NCBI GenBank assembly: GCA_030248215.1
Contig: JASANG010001761.1
Span: 1-64,000, forward strand
Direction: 5' to 3'
DNA: 64,000 nt
Origin: Enoplolaimus lenunculus
Lineage: Eukaryota; Nematoda; Enoplea; Enoplida; Thoracostomopsidae
Both the position numbers and the translations under genes were made by a program. The notes under the pieces were generated by a model that saw only the letters and a list, made by a program, of their open reading frames with translations, was not told where the DNA came from and made no database searches. Within the stretch, counting starts at the first letter, position 1. Every line of letters begins with the position of its first letter. Positions 25,681-37,755 of this stretch are shown here, piece by piece.

Positions 25681-25989
25681 TCAATTTTTTCTAAAATTCA
25701 TTCAAAAAAATTCCAAAACGTTTATCTTGAAAAAGTTCAGAGATGGTGCGCGTAACCTAGAATTTTAATGCAAAAACTTCAGTTGCCTAAGAAATAAATA
25801 GTCACACAGAAAACGGTTTCACCGGAAGTAAAATTTAATATTATTTGTAATTAACTTTTAGGTTCTAAACGCTAGAGTACGTTATTTTATAATACTCCTG
25901 TATTGGTACGACATTGAAGGAGCAAAAGAATAGCTTGTCGAATCTGTTTTAAACAATATCTGACTGTACGTCGAAAAACAACTGCAATT

Positions 25990-28900
25990 ATGATGGTGTT
26001 AACTGTTGCAGTCCTTTCAGTGTTTTTATACGCAGTTCAAGGATTCAGGATCCTTCAAAGTAAGTCTTTTGGCCATCAGGCATGTATTAGAAAGTTTGTC
26101 TGCTGAATAATTTGCGCTTTCTGTATTAAAAAATCTTCAATTTTATACAAAAACAGTATCTACTTTGTTTTTGCTGAAACATCAGACTTCGCAGCTTCAT
26201 AATTTCTGATTTATACACAAACCTTGTTTTTGAGACGGCCTGGAGGCCGTCTCTATTTAAAGCAGTTGATGTTTCGGGTGTAAATTTTACCAAATTTGTA
26301 AAATGCAAAAAATGATAATTACAACTTATTTAATGAAATTTTGGTTTTCTAGGGTAAATGACAGTTGTAAAAATTTAGCTTTCAACAACAGGGAAAAGAA
26401 CTCAATTTTTTCAAGGGTTGGTTCGCATGTGACCCCCTAAAGTAACCCCTATTTACCCCCCCCCCCTGATTTTGAAAAACCTATTTTTGATCTTTAAATG
26501 TTTAAAATTTTCATAATTTTACACCTAGAATCAATGATACGCATATTGTGTATAACATATATACGTTTTGCGTAGGACTATTAAAAACGTTTGTATTACA
26601 ATAGTTGCATCACGACCCAGTGGTCGAGTGGTATAGGTGCTGGACTGCGTATCCCCAGTTTGTGGGTTCGAGATTGTTTACTTTTGGACCTAGTGAACTT
26701 GGGGGCACCAGCCAAATTTGGGGTAGGGCACGGCCCCAAAGCCCCCCATGATAACAGTCGTGTTTCAAACGAATCCACACGCATTTTATCAGGCAGAAAC
26801 AATTCCACAAATAGGCAGATATAACAAGCGCAATCGACTAATTTAGCATAAGCCGCAAAATTAACGTCTTTTCATTCGGCTCGCCAATTTCGTTATCGTA
26901 AAGCAAGAATTTACGCAAAGAGAAAAAACGTGTAATAGAACTTCCCTTCTAGGATATATAGTTAAATGAAATGAGTGCAATTTAGTGATAAACTGCCATT
27001 TCGGTTGAGTCATTTAGGTGCGTTCGAGCTCAACTTCAGCATTGAATCTTGATCTTAGGCTATTGCTTAATCCTTTCTCACATGAATATTTTCAATTTCA
27101 TATGAGATGTATTTTCAAGGTAAGATTCGAACCACTGTCTCACGGATGGGAGGCGTTTACGATGACCACTGAGCTATAGGAGCTTGATGCTCGAGCCCGA
27201 GTAGGCTCTCACGTCTTGTGGAGATTTTGCAGTGCGCATATATGTTATAAATGTTAAACACTACTCACAGTGTGTGTATTGCTCGTACATTACTATATTT
27301 AGTTACTCATACTATACTCTATGAGTGAAAGGGTTAATAGTTTTACGGCCGCGAAATGTCTAATTGCTGCTGATATTAGCTCAATTGATTTCGGGTAATT
27401 AATAGAATTCTTTAAAGAATTCGCTCGAGTATTTGCTTACCCCGTCTCCATTGCCGCTTTTAGGGACTGCTTGTTAAGTATTACTGTCAAAAACTAGCTT
27501 ACACAATATCCGCTACTCCGGTTGTATGCACTGTGGGATTGTAGTCAGAGGGGAACCAGGAGGTTGGGCAAGTTTTAGCTCTGATTGTAAAGTCCCGTGA
27601 CATCCTTGTATGGCTGTCTGAATTTTTTGGCCCAAGCCTAACATATTCGGCTGACTAGGGGCATCGGACCTTAAATTGTTATGTAGAACGCTCCCTGATA
27701 TTGTTAAAAACAATGTTTACTTGCTTGCGCTTTAACATTGTGCGACGTACGTATGTGAGTAAATTTTAAATATAGGTTACTAGTCATCCAACTTTTCTCA
27801 ATGCGTAAAAGCGTTAACAAATACATAAAAGTCTATATGCAAATTTTCTAGTTATAAAACAATCACGCCTATGTGCTATGAACATATTATAAACAAATTT
27901 TGCTGGAAATTTTCCCAAAGTGCGTATGTGGGGCATTCCAGCATTATCATTCCCAACATAATATTATCAAAGTATATGTCAACTTTTTAGGATAATCTTG
28001 AAATCATTAATCACAATCATGATGTACCCGCCGTGGTATAGTCGCGAGAAATAGCATAATAATGCAAATAGTAAATCTGGTGTCTCAAACGCAGAAGTCA
28101 TGCGGCGGACAAGAATAAGTATTAAGCGCTAAACGCCTTTCCCGATTAAAAAAACGTTTTATATTGATGTAAAACTAGTTTAAGGATTAGGCTTAGGAAT
28201 ATGCTTAAACTGCCTATAGTTACGCCCCTCGAAGTAACAGTGGTCATATCCTTTATTACAATTTAGGATGTCCACCATGTGAATTTCCATGCATCAAATC
28301 TAGCAACGCTCGTGCGTCGTTACACCTATGCCCGGTGTGTGTTTGTCCATCACAGCCGTTAGGACAAGCATATGACGCTCCATCATTAACATTTGATGCA
28401 TCAAAATCAATGCCTGTGTTAGGGCCATCAGTGCCGTTCGCCGCCTCCGCGCCATATTCAACTCACTCAAATCGTTTTTCGCCTCCAAAATTCAACCGCC
28501 CAATCGGTGAAACTGGCTGGCTTAAACCTAAAAACCGATTGCCACTATTTACATCCACAGGACCAGGATTAGGTCGTCGTCCGTCATTGCAAGCGGGACA
28601 TGTATTGCCACCAGTTCCCAATTTCCGGTCAGCATCTGAAAATCGTTATGTTCCACCGCAGTATCCGCGAAATCTACATACACAAGCTTCTGATCCACGG
28701 ATAGGTGGGCTAATTCGAACATCGTTTATTGTTTCTGGTCCTCAACGAACACAATCAAACACCTACAATCAACCAAGTACTTCCGGGTTGTTTGGAAAAA
28801 TCGTCGGTGTTCCACCACCTCCACCACCGCCAGCAGTCGCTGGCAACTTGCCTTCACAATGCCCACCTTGTGACGACTGGGCTTGTACTCGTGTTGTTGA

Positions 28901-29270
28901 CAAGAATAATTTGGCTGAGCCTTGTGGTCGTTGCGAGTGTCCGTCGTTTGACCAGTTGCCTCCACGCGAATTGCCAACGACGTCTTCAAACAAAAACCAA
29001 CGAAAAGAAAGCAGCGATTTGATTGGGTCATCAGATGCGAACAACTCAGGCAAGAACAACCAGTCAAAATATCCCAGCTTGGAGCTAATTGGTCGGTTTC
29101 GTAGTGCTGAGTGTCCAGTGACAGCACCATGTCCTGGATACTGTTCGGTTGGCATTGACGAAAACGGATGCGAAATTTGCGGATGCCCACCGTCGGAATA
29201 TACCGTCGGAACGCTGAACATATTTGATAAAGGAATGATGAAGCTTGTCAAACAAAAGCACGATATCTAA
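25990..29270 (+). CDS. Secreted Cys/Pro-rich protein with antistasin-like domains, two exons, 357 aa
   Basis: Exon 1 (25990-26059) encodes MMVLTVAVLSVFLYAVQG, a signal peptide, and ends at a GTAAGT donor; exon 2 (28267-29270) starts after ATTTAG in matching phase and runs to TAA. Three cysteine knots are visible. Residues 25-50 have C-x2-C-x3-C-x12-C-x2-C-x-C and residues 222-247 C-x2-C-x4-C-x12-C-x2-C-x-C. Residues 306-330 have C-x5-C-x3-C-x8-C-x2-C-x-C with DENGC, the usual antistasin form. The knots are joined by Pro/Ser-rich linkers, including seven prolines at about 206-212. Antistasin-type domains in other animals inhibit serine proteases; that role here is inference, as the linkers and the two atypical knots are unlike leech inhibitors. 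The protein should be exported. An AATAAA lies at 30069. The 2.2 kb intron contains a SINE and a piggyBac-like MITE. Confidence 0.85.
26612..26825 (+). repeat. tRNA-derived SINE in the antistasin-gene intron
   Basis: An A-box-like GTGGTCGAGTGGTATAGG and a B-box GTGGGTTCGAGAT are spaced as in a tRNA, with the intervening ACTGCGTATCCCCAG resembling an anticodon arm. The remaining ~140 bases are a non-tRNA body. No second copy was seen in the window. Confidence 0.5.
27071..27333 (-). mobile_element. TTAA-target (piggyBac-like) MITE F with internal tRNA-like promoter, copy 2
   Basis: TTAA flanks both ends (27067-27070 and 27334-27337). The terminal inverted repeats read TCCTTTCTCACATG and, from the other end, CCCTTTCACTCAT. 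The minus strand inside carries an A-box-like TAGCTCAGTGGTCA and B-box GTGGTTCGAATC. The 263 bp element lies in the intron of the antistasin-type gene. Confidence 0.7.
27430..27485 (+). repeat. 3' end fragment of dispersed repeat R
   Basis: CCCCGTCTCCATTGCCGCTT followed by TTAGGGACTGCTTGTTA matches the final bases of the R copies near 36655 and 51825. Confidence 0.45.
28177..28215 (-). repeat. Dispersed repeat P fragment, reversed
   Basis: GGATTAGGCTTAGGAATATG is the reverse of the P-repeat core CATATTCCTAAGCCTAA. It lies about 50 bases before the acceptor of the antistasin-type gene's second exon. Confidence 0.5.
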
Positions 29271-31240
29271 ACTAAGGAATCCAGTTTAAAATGCTAAACG
29301 TTTTTGAGTATTGAAAAAGCTATTTTGTATTGATGAGAAAAGAGCGATTTTGACAAATGCAAAAAGCGTTTGTTCATTGATAACGTTTAGCTGAGGTAGG
29401 TGTTCATTTCACAGTTTCTGTACACGCAAAAATTCTTTGGAAAGATGCTGTTTGAAACACGGAAGCGTTTACAATATCGTTTTTTGGCACGATTCATAAG
29501 AACTTGTATTTCGCTTAGAAGCTAATATAACGAAATTCAACAATTGAAACGCTTCCACTTTGAATGCATGTTTGACAAGCGTCATATTCTGGCGTGACTA
29601 CGATCTATATCCTGCGCAGTTGAAATGAAAGGCGTTCGGGAATGGCGTATTTTACCCATGTACCCTCAAATTAACTCTGTTCATAGTTTTATAATTTATG
29701 CAGCTCTTCAGTTAGAAAATTGTTTACAAGAATTAACTAACTCCAATCTTTTCTACTAGAAATTTCTTGAAGTGGTTTCATTAACAAAATTACTATACTC
29801 TGAGAAAGTTTTTCAGTTACCTCACACTGGCAAGGTAAAATCTTGTATAGCTTTAACTGGCTATTACTATGCCCTAACGCTGAGCTATATTGTATATACC
29901 GTTTTGTGTATAATGTTCGACGATTGGTTCTACTCTAGAGCTTGATATTGTGCTATTAATCGTTTAATTTGTTTTGATGTTGTACTCGAACCTGAATGTA
30001 AAAACAAATATATAACAGTGGTGTGGAAAAGTTAAATTTCAGTCGAAAACGATTCCGAAGCCAATCCAAATAAAAACAGAATCTTTAGCTCAACGAAGCT
30101 TTGAATATCTTTTTGCATGAATACTGCTAATTAATACTAGCCAGGTAATTTTCATATGTGTTACTGAAACAGAGCATGGGTTTTACTTCGTAGATTCAAC
30201 CGAATTTTGGTTAGATATCCGATCACTGTTATAGTTTCAGAACGCTCTTAAATGCTTTGGTTAATTTACGTTTGCTGAGTATAGGAATTTGCTGACTAAT
30301 GCATTTTTAATATACGAAAAATAATTTAAACATTTTTCAACAATGTTTCGTTGTTCAAGTCGTCTGTTTTCTATGCTCTTAGTCTCGCGCTTCGATGAAT
30401 GCAATATCTCAGTTGTGAATTGTAAGTTTTCAATCGCTACCATCGTTTCAAGCTTAAAAGCCAAATTAAAACTTGTGGAGCAATTTTAGCAAATTTTTTA
30501 TCGAGTAACACACGGCCGTACCGTATTCGGTTTTAAGCACGCATTATTTTCTATCAGCCACATTGCTTTCTTGTATCCATTGATCATATTCTCAAATGTG
30601 TATAACGCCTTTATGTTAAGTTAGCAAAATGTGCTGAAACAATTTTCTGCTACAGATGTAGATAAGAAATTCCACACCATAGTTCAAATACAAAATTTTT
30701 TTCTATGTTTTGAAGTGCACCTTTGCTTAATTCTAAAGTTACAGGACCTATTACCAATTGGCGATATGTGCTATAAACATTTGATAATACGGGCGCAAAC
30801 GCAGCTGTGATTTGCCGTTGTACGATGTACGAGCGTTTAAAACTGTCCTCGCAATACAGGTCATGGTGCATTGAATTTACTTACATAAACGTTGTTCTCG
30901 TTGTTTACGCCACAAATTTAAAACGGTGCACATTTCTGCGTAGAATACTTTCAGTTTTCAAATAACTAAATTTTGATATTTCTAAAAATTTAAAAATACC
31001 ATATTTACGCATAATTTTGCAGAAGGGTTTATAATTTCAACCAATATGCTTCGAACATTATAGGGTACATGCAAATTTATGGCTTTATATAACCGGTTTG
31101 GCTTAGACAAATTTGCTATGTTTAAAAAATTTTCAATATATTTGTTTCAGAGTTTGACTATGACAAAGTGATCTTTTGTCACTGCTTGTACTGCACTAAT
31201 TCATTGTTTATTTCGGATGTTCGAATGCAACGCATACGTG
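29271..31240. other. Intergenic downstream of the antistasin-type gene
   Basis: Apart from the probable AATAAA signal at 30069 nothing was recognised. The ACACATTTGAGAAT motif is present reversed near 30590. Confidence 0.4.
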
Positions 31241-31242
31241 TA

Positions 31243-31678
31243 CTGTATTGACCCGGATAAGATGGGGAGAGACTGCTATTGTTTGGTTTCTCCAGAGGGT
31301 AACCACATTATTGTTTGGTTACGGGTTGTTATTTATTTTTAACCCGCCCTCCGCCACACTACGTTACTGATATATATCCGGTATTGCAATTATCCGTTGA
31401 ATTAAAGGTTTATTTGCGTTGTATCAAAAACTTGAACGATAACGCAAGTTAGACTTAGGAAGGTACTTTTAAAACTTAAGTATGCTTTAAGGTTTCGAAT
31501 TGAAAAATATTTGGTCCTGCAGTCATTTATGTACTACAATAAGGAATAATTGCCATTTAATACTGATTCTAATTAGGGTTTAAAGACTCTACCACTTATG
31601 GCCTCTTATTAGGGATACGGACTCCTATATTGATTGGGATTCAAAATGGGAGCCTCCCTTTTATTCGGGTTACTACAG
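31243..31678 (+). mobile_element. TA-target MITE family G, Tc1/mariner- or pogo-like (436 bp)
   Basis: TA dinucleotides flank CTGTATTGACCCGGATAAGA at the left and TTATTCGGGTTACTACAG at the right, an inverted pair. The element is full length and matches the inverted copy at 4221-4671 through its interior. It encodes no transposase. Confidence 0.75.
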
Positions 31679-31680
31679 TA

Positions 31681-32544
31681 CTGCGATAGTTAAAGAACTC
31701 AGCAAGTAGTCAAGAAACCGTTGGTAATTTGAGTTGAGCTCATGCATCTTTGGTTGTTTAGTAATTAACAGTATTTCAACTGAAGTTGTCTGAATTTCAA
31801 CTGAAATTGTCTGAAGCATTACACCTTTATTTTAATTTTAGTTGTGATCTTACATCCGACACTGTATGTTTGTCATGGCTGAGTTCATCCATATCTATTT
31901 GCTTGGATACTGATGAACGGTTGTTATCTATGTTGTCGCGTTGCTTGTGCTCGTCGCAGACTCGCACTAAAAATTGTTAAGTTTTAATAAACAATCTTTT
32001 CTAACGTTGATCGCTTTAACAGCATCCAATTGGCGGGTTGGTCCATGTTACGATAAAAGCTGAATGATGAACAAACCGCTACATAAACGTTAAACTATTA
32101 AAGTTTACCGAGAACCCTGTACGGTAGTTTTAGCGTTACCATTCATAAAGGGCTGTAACTATTCGGGGGGTGAAAGTGGAAGCCGCTCACTCATTCCACC
32201 TTTCGACAGCTGAGTGCTACCTAGCCAAAATTTTAGGCTAAACAACATTGAAACAATTCTGCCTTTGAACAATTTTTCTGCCCCCTCTGAAAAAATTCTC
32301 TAACCCTGTATAATTAATACTTGCGGCGTTTTATGCAAAACGGCTTACAATTTTATGAACATTTTAGTATCATGCAATACATATAAGCGTTCTGAGAATC
32401 AATACGGCCTTGAATATTCGTTTACATCAATTTAAAATATATCATTAATTGAGGTTATGTTGATTTTTCAAACTTGAATTTTAAAAGTACGTTTTGGTTT
32501 TAAAATTTAAATTTATAGTGAGCACTCGTTTCTCTGCATCACAT
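31681..32544. other. Intergenic, nothing recognised
   Basis: No supported feature was seen. A small open frame at 31786-31980 has repeated FQLKLSEA-like words and no known domain. Confidence 0.35.
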
Positions 32545-33012
32545 TCATCGCCGGATTAAAGGGGCCCGGGATTCGGGCCTCCTACCAAAAGATGTTTCAA
32601 TGGATAACATAAATGAACGAGCCGTCAAATCAACAACGGGAATTTTGGGAAGTACTCAATACTGACTGCGTTGTTATGCCCGGCTATATACAATAGTGTA
32701 CAAAATACTTTCCCAAACGTTGAGAAAGCCCTTCGGTATGGTTGGGATCCGGCAGATATGCCTATGCGCATAGTATTAAACCGATCTCAAACTTATGCTA
32801 GTACTACGGAAACTTGCGTTATCAGGTTAGCTGTATTCGGGACAGGAACTCCGCTCTCAAACCAAGATAACCTTGCATTTTACAATCGTATTAGTCATCG
32901 ACGAACTATTTTAGACTGTTTTTTATTTTTAAGAAGGCAGGCAACTTTTGACCGGCTGCAACCCGGCAAGCCGGGCCAAGGCTGCACTACGCTGCCAAAT
33001 GTTGTGGGGCGA
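32545..33012 (+). repeat. Repeat family A copy interrupted by hairpin MITE K
   Basis: CGCCGGATTAAAGGGGCCCG, then ATTCGGGCCTCC and, further on, CAGGTTAGCTGTATTCGGGA follow the order of the copy at 625-1300. The copy breaks off at GTTGTGGGGCGA, exactly where the palindrome at 33013 begins. Confidence 0.55.
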
Positions 33013-33220
33013 CACTGCAAAAAATGGTGAGCCAAATTGACTCGCTCCGAAATAGGCTTTTCCTGACTGCACAAACTGAGTCAAAATTTGACTGCGCCAG
33101 AATCAAATTCGCTCAATGAATCGAATTTGACTCTGGCGGGGTCGAATTTTGACTCAGTTTGTGTAGTCAGCAAAAGCCTATTTCGGAGAGAGTCAATTTG
33201 ACTCACCATTGTTTGCAATG
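33013..33220. mobile_element. Hairpin (foldback) MITE K, about 208 bp
   Basis: The left arm starting CACTGCAAAAAATGGTGAG is repeated inverted as CTCACCATTGTTTGCAATG at the right, and the arms match over nearly their whole ~100 bases around a centre near CTCAATGAATCG at 33113. Transcribed, this would fold into a long near-perfect stem. One arm of the same family is at 25568. Confidence 0.8.
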
Positions 33221-34330
33221 GAGGAAACTCTGACCGCCGATGTAGGCTGACTCCTCACAATGCTAGTGGTCCGAATCGAAAAGAATATTGCGGGAAAATA
33301 TTTTTAAGATAGGGTTATCGAAAAGTGAACGTAACGGGACTAGTGTCGTCCATTCTACGACTTTAGAAAATTTTAAACAAATTAAAAAATCGTCATTGGA
33401 TCCGAAAAAGAAAAAAGGAAAACAGGAAAATCTCCAGGGTCTTTCGCTACGCAGGATGGGATGATAAGAATAAAATACAATCTAAATCGGCTTAGCCCCA
33501 AACTGAGTCTATTTAAGTCAGACTTAACAAAATACCCCATCCAGGGGGGATAGACGCCAGCAGCGTTGGTCCCGAGCCGAAATGCTCCTCGATAATCAGG
33601 ACAATTTTGCAGAGTATGATAACTTTTTTCTAACTCAAATTAATTTGAATGGAGTGCGAACGTTCATGTAGAAAAACATTGTAAATCTTGTTATCATGTA
33701 CGTCGAATCGATTTTCTGCCTAAAAAGCCGTTGGACCGTAAATTTTTTTCGTGTTTCGGTAATTAGTAAAAGAGCTGTTAGTCAAATAGGCCCCGCCCCT
33801 CCGAGCCTCCCAATTGATTATTGATTTCCAGTTCACCAAGAAATATAAATGAATTTCAGTATAATTGAAGCCCACGCATCAAATGCAGTTTGTGGAGTTT
33901 AGGGATAACCTGAACTGATCTAAGTTATCGTCATATTCACAGCTCCGAATACTTGCTCCCGTTACATTTTCCAAGATAACATGCGTTGACCTACACTATC
34001 TCGATTTGTAAACACTCGAAATGCCAGCGCAAAAAACAGCAGAAACAAGCGTTGCCGGAATTATATTTCCACAGGGTACTTAGAACTTCATGTTTGTAAT
34101 TGTTTTCTTGCAAGTGAACTTAGCGAACATTATCAGTAAAATGTTTTGAACCTATGGGATCCAGATGTTAATTAAACGCGCTAAAAGCTGTATACTTTTT
34201 GTCTGTCGAGAAATTATGTATGAGATATAACCCTCGTATCTCTCCCCCTGCATACGAGGCCGTCGGCTGAAAATCTAAACTTGAAGAGCGCCATAGAAAT
34301 TTTACACAGGAATGTTTAGCGCAGTAGTAC
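33221..34330. other. Intergenic, nothing recognised
   Basis: No gene or complete element was recognised. Confidence 0.35.
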
Positions 34331-34440
34331 ACACTGAGAGTACACCGGATATATCTGTTTCCGGTAAATTTCGGTGTCGTTTCCGTTTTCAGGTCCAATC
34401 GATGCCTGTTTTGTTTCCTTTCCCTTTCTGCTCGTTTTAG
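34331..34440 (+). repeat. hAT-like family E, left end
   Basis: GAGAGTACACCGGATATATC, TGTTTCCGGTAAATTTCGG and CGTTTCCGTTTTC resemble the left end of the family E element at 3749. No right end follows. Confidence 0.5.
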
Positions 34441-34621
34441 GCTCATATTTAATAATTGTAAAATAGCTGAAAATCACTAGCTTAAACAGTTAGGTACAGA
34501 CGCGCTATAATCGTTCGATTTAACATAAAGATAAAATTTCTCCAGAATAAAATTTTTTGGGTACAATAAACGGTTTTCTCTATGATTTATCCAAGTTGGT
34601 GAATATTTGCATAAGTACTAG

Positions 34622-34993
34622 CAGGGTGCGACCGGATGTCTGCCTACGGCTCCGGCTTCGGCAGAAAATCGACCTCAAGTTCCGGTAGAATTTTTGCCGG
34701 AGGTCCAGTGTAATAATTTAGGTAGTGAAATTTTTCACAGTTTTACAAAATTTATCTGGTTGGTGCGTTTCGTTTATCTTTTAGCAAAATTTTGAAGAAA
34801 GAATTGGAAGGACTTCGTAAAAAAATTAGCAAAAACCAAACTATTTTTAACAACGCATTTTGCTAAAATTTACAAATTAAACATCATTTTAATTACCTAA
34901 TTTTGCCTTACCGCAGGCTTCAACGCCGGCTCCTGCTCCGGCAAGATTTATCGGCCTCCGCCTCCCGTATTTTTCTCCTCCTGTTGCACCGTG
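34622..34993. mobile_element. hAT-like family B element (372 bp)
   Basis: It runs from CAGGGTGCGACCGG to CCTGTTGCACCGTG with CGGCTCCGGCTTCGG tracts and the same interior order as 1764-2144 (TTTTACAAAATTTATCTG, then AAACATCATTTTAATTACC). The flanks share TACTA, a decayed target duplication. Confidence 0.65.
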
Positions 34994-35055
34994 CATACTA
35001 ATGTGCAACCGAAGGTGAAAATGAAGCTAGAGCCGGGTTACAATTGTTGGCCAAA

Positions 35056-36700
35056 TTCTTACATAAGACCAGGATGAAATGTATACAAATAAGTAAATTA
35101 AAGTAGATATGTCGTGCGTGGATCGTCGAGGGGCTTAAGCGTTGTACTTTGTTTCTTGAGGTTTTGGGTTCGAACCAACCCGTTGGTTTTCGATTTTCAT
35201 TTCAGGAGATATATAATTTGGGTTGAAGATTTTACTGAAACTGGAAATTGAGTTGAATGGCATATAAATTGTTGATCTGTTTGATATTACTTTGTTTTGA
35301 GCCATTATGGGCAACTTATTCTTGTTTCAGTTCAAACAATTGTATAGCATATCTGTAAAGAAAAATCGTAATTTTGGATTTTAAAATAACATAATTTCTG
35401 TTATTTCTATATTAACGGAAACGGAAAAGAAAACGGACAACGATGTTTACCGGAAACGGAAACAGAAATGGATATCCGGTTACACCCTGATCAGAAGATA
35501 TTTACGAGAAACAGATAAGCAAAGTATTCAAAATACGGCTGTTTAAATTACCAGACGCTGAAATGGAGGAATAGCGGAAAAGACCCGCATCATTTAGCAG
35601 ACAGTACCTAGCTATCTCAACATGGTAGGGGGACTAAAAAATTTCAATTAATGCATGCAAAATATGAAACTAGATTGCGTCAGATTGCCTAAAGGACAAT
35701 TGCCCATACACGACATTTACCCAAACCACGATTGCCCAAATTAATGACATTTTTCCAAACGCCAATATAAAATATCAGACGGCCCATGATCCTGACTATT
35801 GAGAGACAGGGAGAGCGGTGGAATTAGAGATACTAAGCTTAGGATTAAGCCTTAACCGTTGTAAGATTCTTTGCTGCGTAGGGGGATGACTGGTCACCTC
35901 TGTAACCCTCCCGGATCCGCTCCCAACAAAATGTCATGGCAATCGATACATCATGAACTGCGCGCAGTAACCGGTGCAAAAATTTTGATGGGATTGTGGG
36001 CATTGGGCAATCCCTTTTCGTAGTTACTTTTGAAGATTGAAGCTATTTATTTTTTCTGATAAACTAAATGCTCAAAAACATTAAAAGTTGAAACATAAAC
36101 ATTTACAAATTATTGTCAAGCGATTAAAGCGAGCAATAAGCCAGACGTAGCTTTAATTAAATGGCTTTGCAAGCGTGGCAAAACATTTTTTCGCTTATGG
36201 ATTTGGGAACTAGACGTCTCAGGCTCTCTGGATATGAACGCCTGGAAATGACCAATATTTGGCATTTGGTCTGTTGTCGGTTTGGCAGCCTTCGTTTATA
36301 GGCAGTTGTCGCATTTGGCAAATTGTGATTTGGGCAATTATAGTAAACCCATCTCGCTCGAATGTCTGTTTTGGCATGTTCCGTTATCCTTCCAACAGAC
36401 ATCGTTTGTCCAAAAAGGAACGAATTTTGAAAAACTTTGCATCACATAAATTATAAGTACCCAAGTTTGAATTTTTGAAAAATTCGACTTTTTCCATCGC
36501 CTTGGGACCAATAATGAATTTCTGTCGAACAGTTACGTGATTTATGTATCCTTCGATGCAGCTTACGAAGTTTAGAGTCGCATTGTAATAAATTTTCCGT
36601 GACCGGATATAATGGTTTGTTTACAGTGAAATGAAGGAAAGGACTTTTTATTTTACACCGTCTCGATTGCCGGGTTTAGGGGGTGCTTGTTTTGATAATC
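35056..36700 (+). repeat. Long dispersed repeat R with tRNA-like head, copy 1
   Basis: It starts TCTTACATAAGACCAGG, has a tRNA-like head at about 35110-35180 with B-box TTTTGGGTTCGAACC, and shares its whole order with 50685-51870. Relative to that copy it contains two extra pieces: a family E hAT end at about 35340-35492 and about 370 bases around 35610-35970. The latter include GACAATTGCCCATACACGAC and related words that recur inverted near 36240-36340. No coding frame is conserved between the two copies. Confidence 0.65.
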
Positions 36701-36719
36701 CTAAGTTTACACAATTGTG

Positions 36720-37377
36720 CGGTCATTACAATAATCCTTCCAGCTTTATAAGTGTTAAATCACCTCAGCTGCAAAATCAACTGCATGCATATTGTAGTTC
36801 CTCATTCAGCCATCTTTCACACATTAGACCAGTGTGCAGAGTTACACGCTGTACGCGGTGCATAATTCACCATCTCGTTTTACGACTACAATATGTTGGA
36901 TTAGATTTTAAACTATTTTTCTGTTTATTAATAAGCTTCAGGCACAGGCAAGCTACGATACTAGATTTAAGGCAGACGCTTAGGAAAATGCTTAATCTGT
37001 TCTACTGACCTAAAAGTAATGTTGTTCATTTAATACTAGTGTTTAATAATCAGTTTAAAAACAGGAGGAGCAATATTATTCGTAAAGATACAGTTCGCAT
37101 GTCCTTTTATATAAGCTTTCTGCAAGTTGAACGCGATATAGTTAACTAAGCAACAGCTCGCGAGACACTGGTTATTAAAAACTAAACTCAGTCTATTAAC
37201 GTAAATAAATAATTATTTTGTTTAAACATCGCAGTCGACGATTAGTATTGTTATGCCATTTATTTTTTAATACTTAGCTAGCTCCGTCATATTTAAACGG
37301 CAGCTACTAACACAATCTGGTATAATATTTGCGAATTAGATTTTACTAACTTAATTTCGGTAGATAATGAAACTGGA
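36720..37377. other. Intergenic, nothing recognised
   Basis: No supported feature was seen. Confidence 0.35.
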
Positions 37378-37610
37378 AATGTGCCGGTTATTTGGCATCG
37401 GTATCGGTAATACTCTGCACTTTTCGTGAGTATCGGCATTGTCTGCAAAATATTTCTGATCCTTTGCCGATACTTCTTGCATATAGCAGTCAGTTGTAAT
37501 GCTATTAAATTCATTTCTTTGCGTATATCAGCGTGTCTGATCAGGGACACTTATCTCTTGCATTAGTGTTTGAAAAAATTAACTGAAATGAACCGTTTTC
37601 ACACAATTAT
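37378..37610 (-). repeat. hAT-like family J, reversed partial copy
   Basis: GGCATCGGTATCGGTAATAC, GAGTATCGGCATTG and ATCCTTTGCCGATACTTC are the reverse of words in the complete family J element at 41561-41982, ending in the shared GAAATGAACCGTTTTC. Confidence 0.55.
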
Positions 37611-37755
37611 AATCGTTTATGGTGGTCAGGGTTGTAAGCATGTGAGACATGCTTGTCCGTTATGTGCACATGCAATGTCGTGCAGTTCACTGTATGTATG
37701 CTAGCTGGTAGCGTACGGCCGACACATATAGTCGACGAAAACGGCAGTTGGAGAG

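Noticed and set aside
26455..26466. Run of C as a regulatory or G-quadruplex site
   Set aside because: A single homopolymer without spaced runs, and prone to sequencing error.
28726..29251. Long minus-strand and alternative-frame open frames (154 and 160 codons)
   Set aside because: They lie opposite or out of frame with the antistasin-type exon and mirror its codons; no splice or domain evidence of their own.
32671..33030. 119-codon plus-strand frame
   Set aside because: It lies within repeat family A and runs into the hairpin MITE; no domain.
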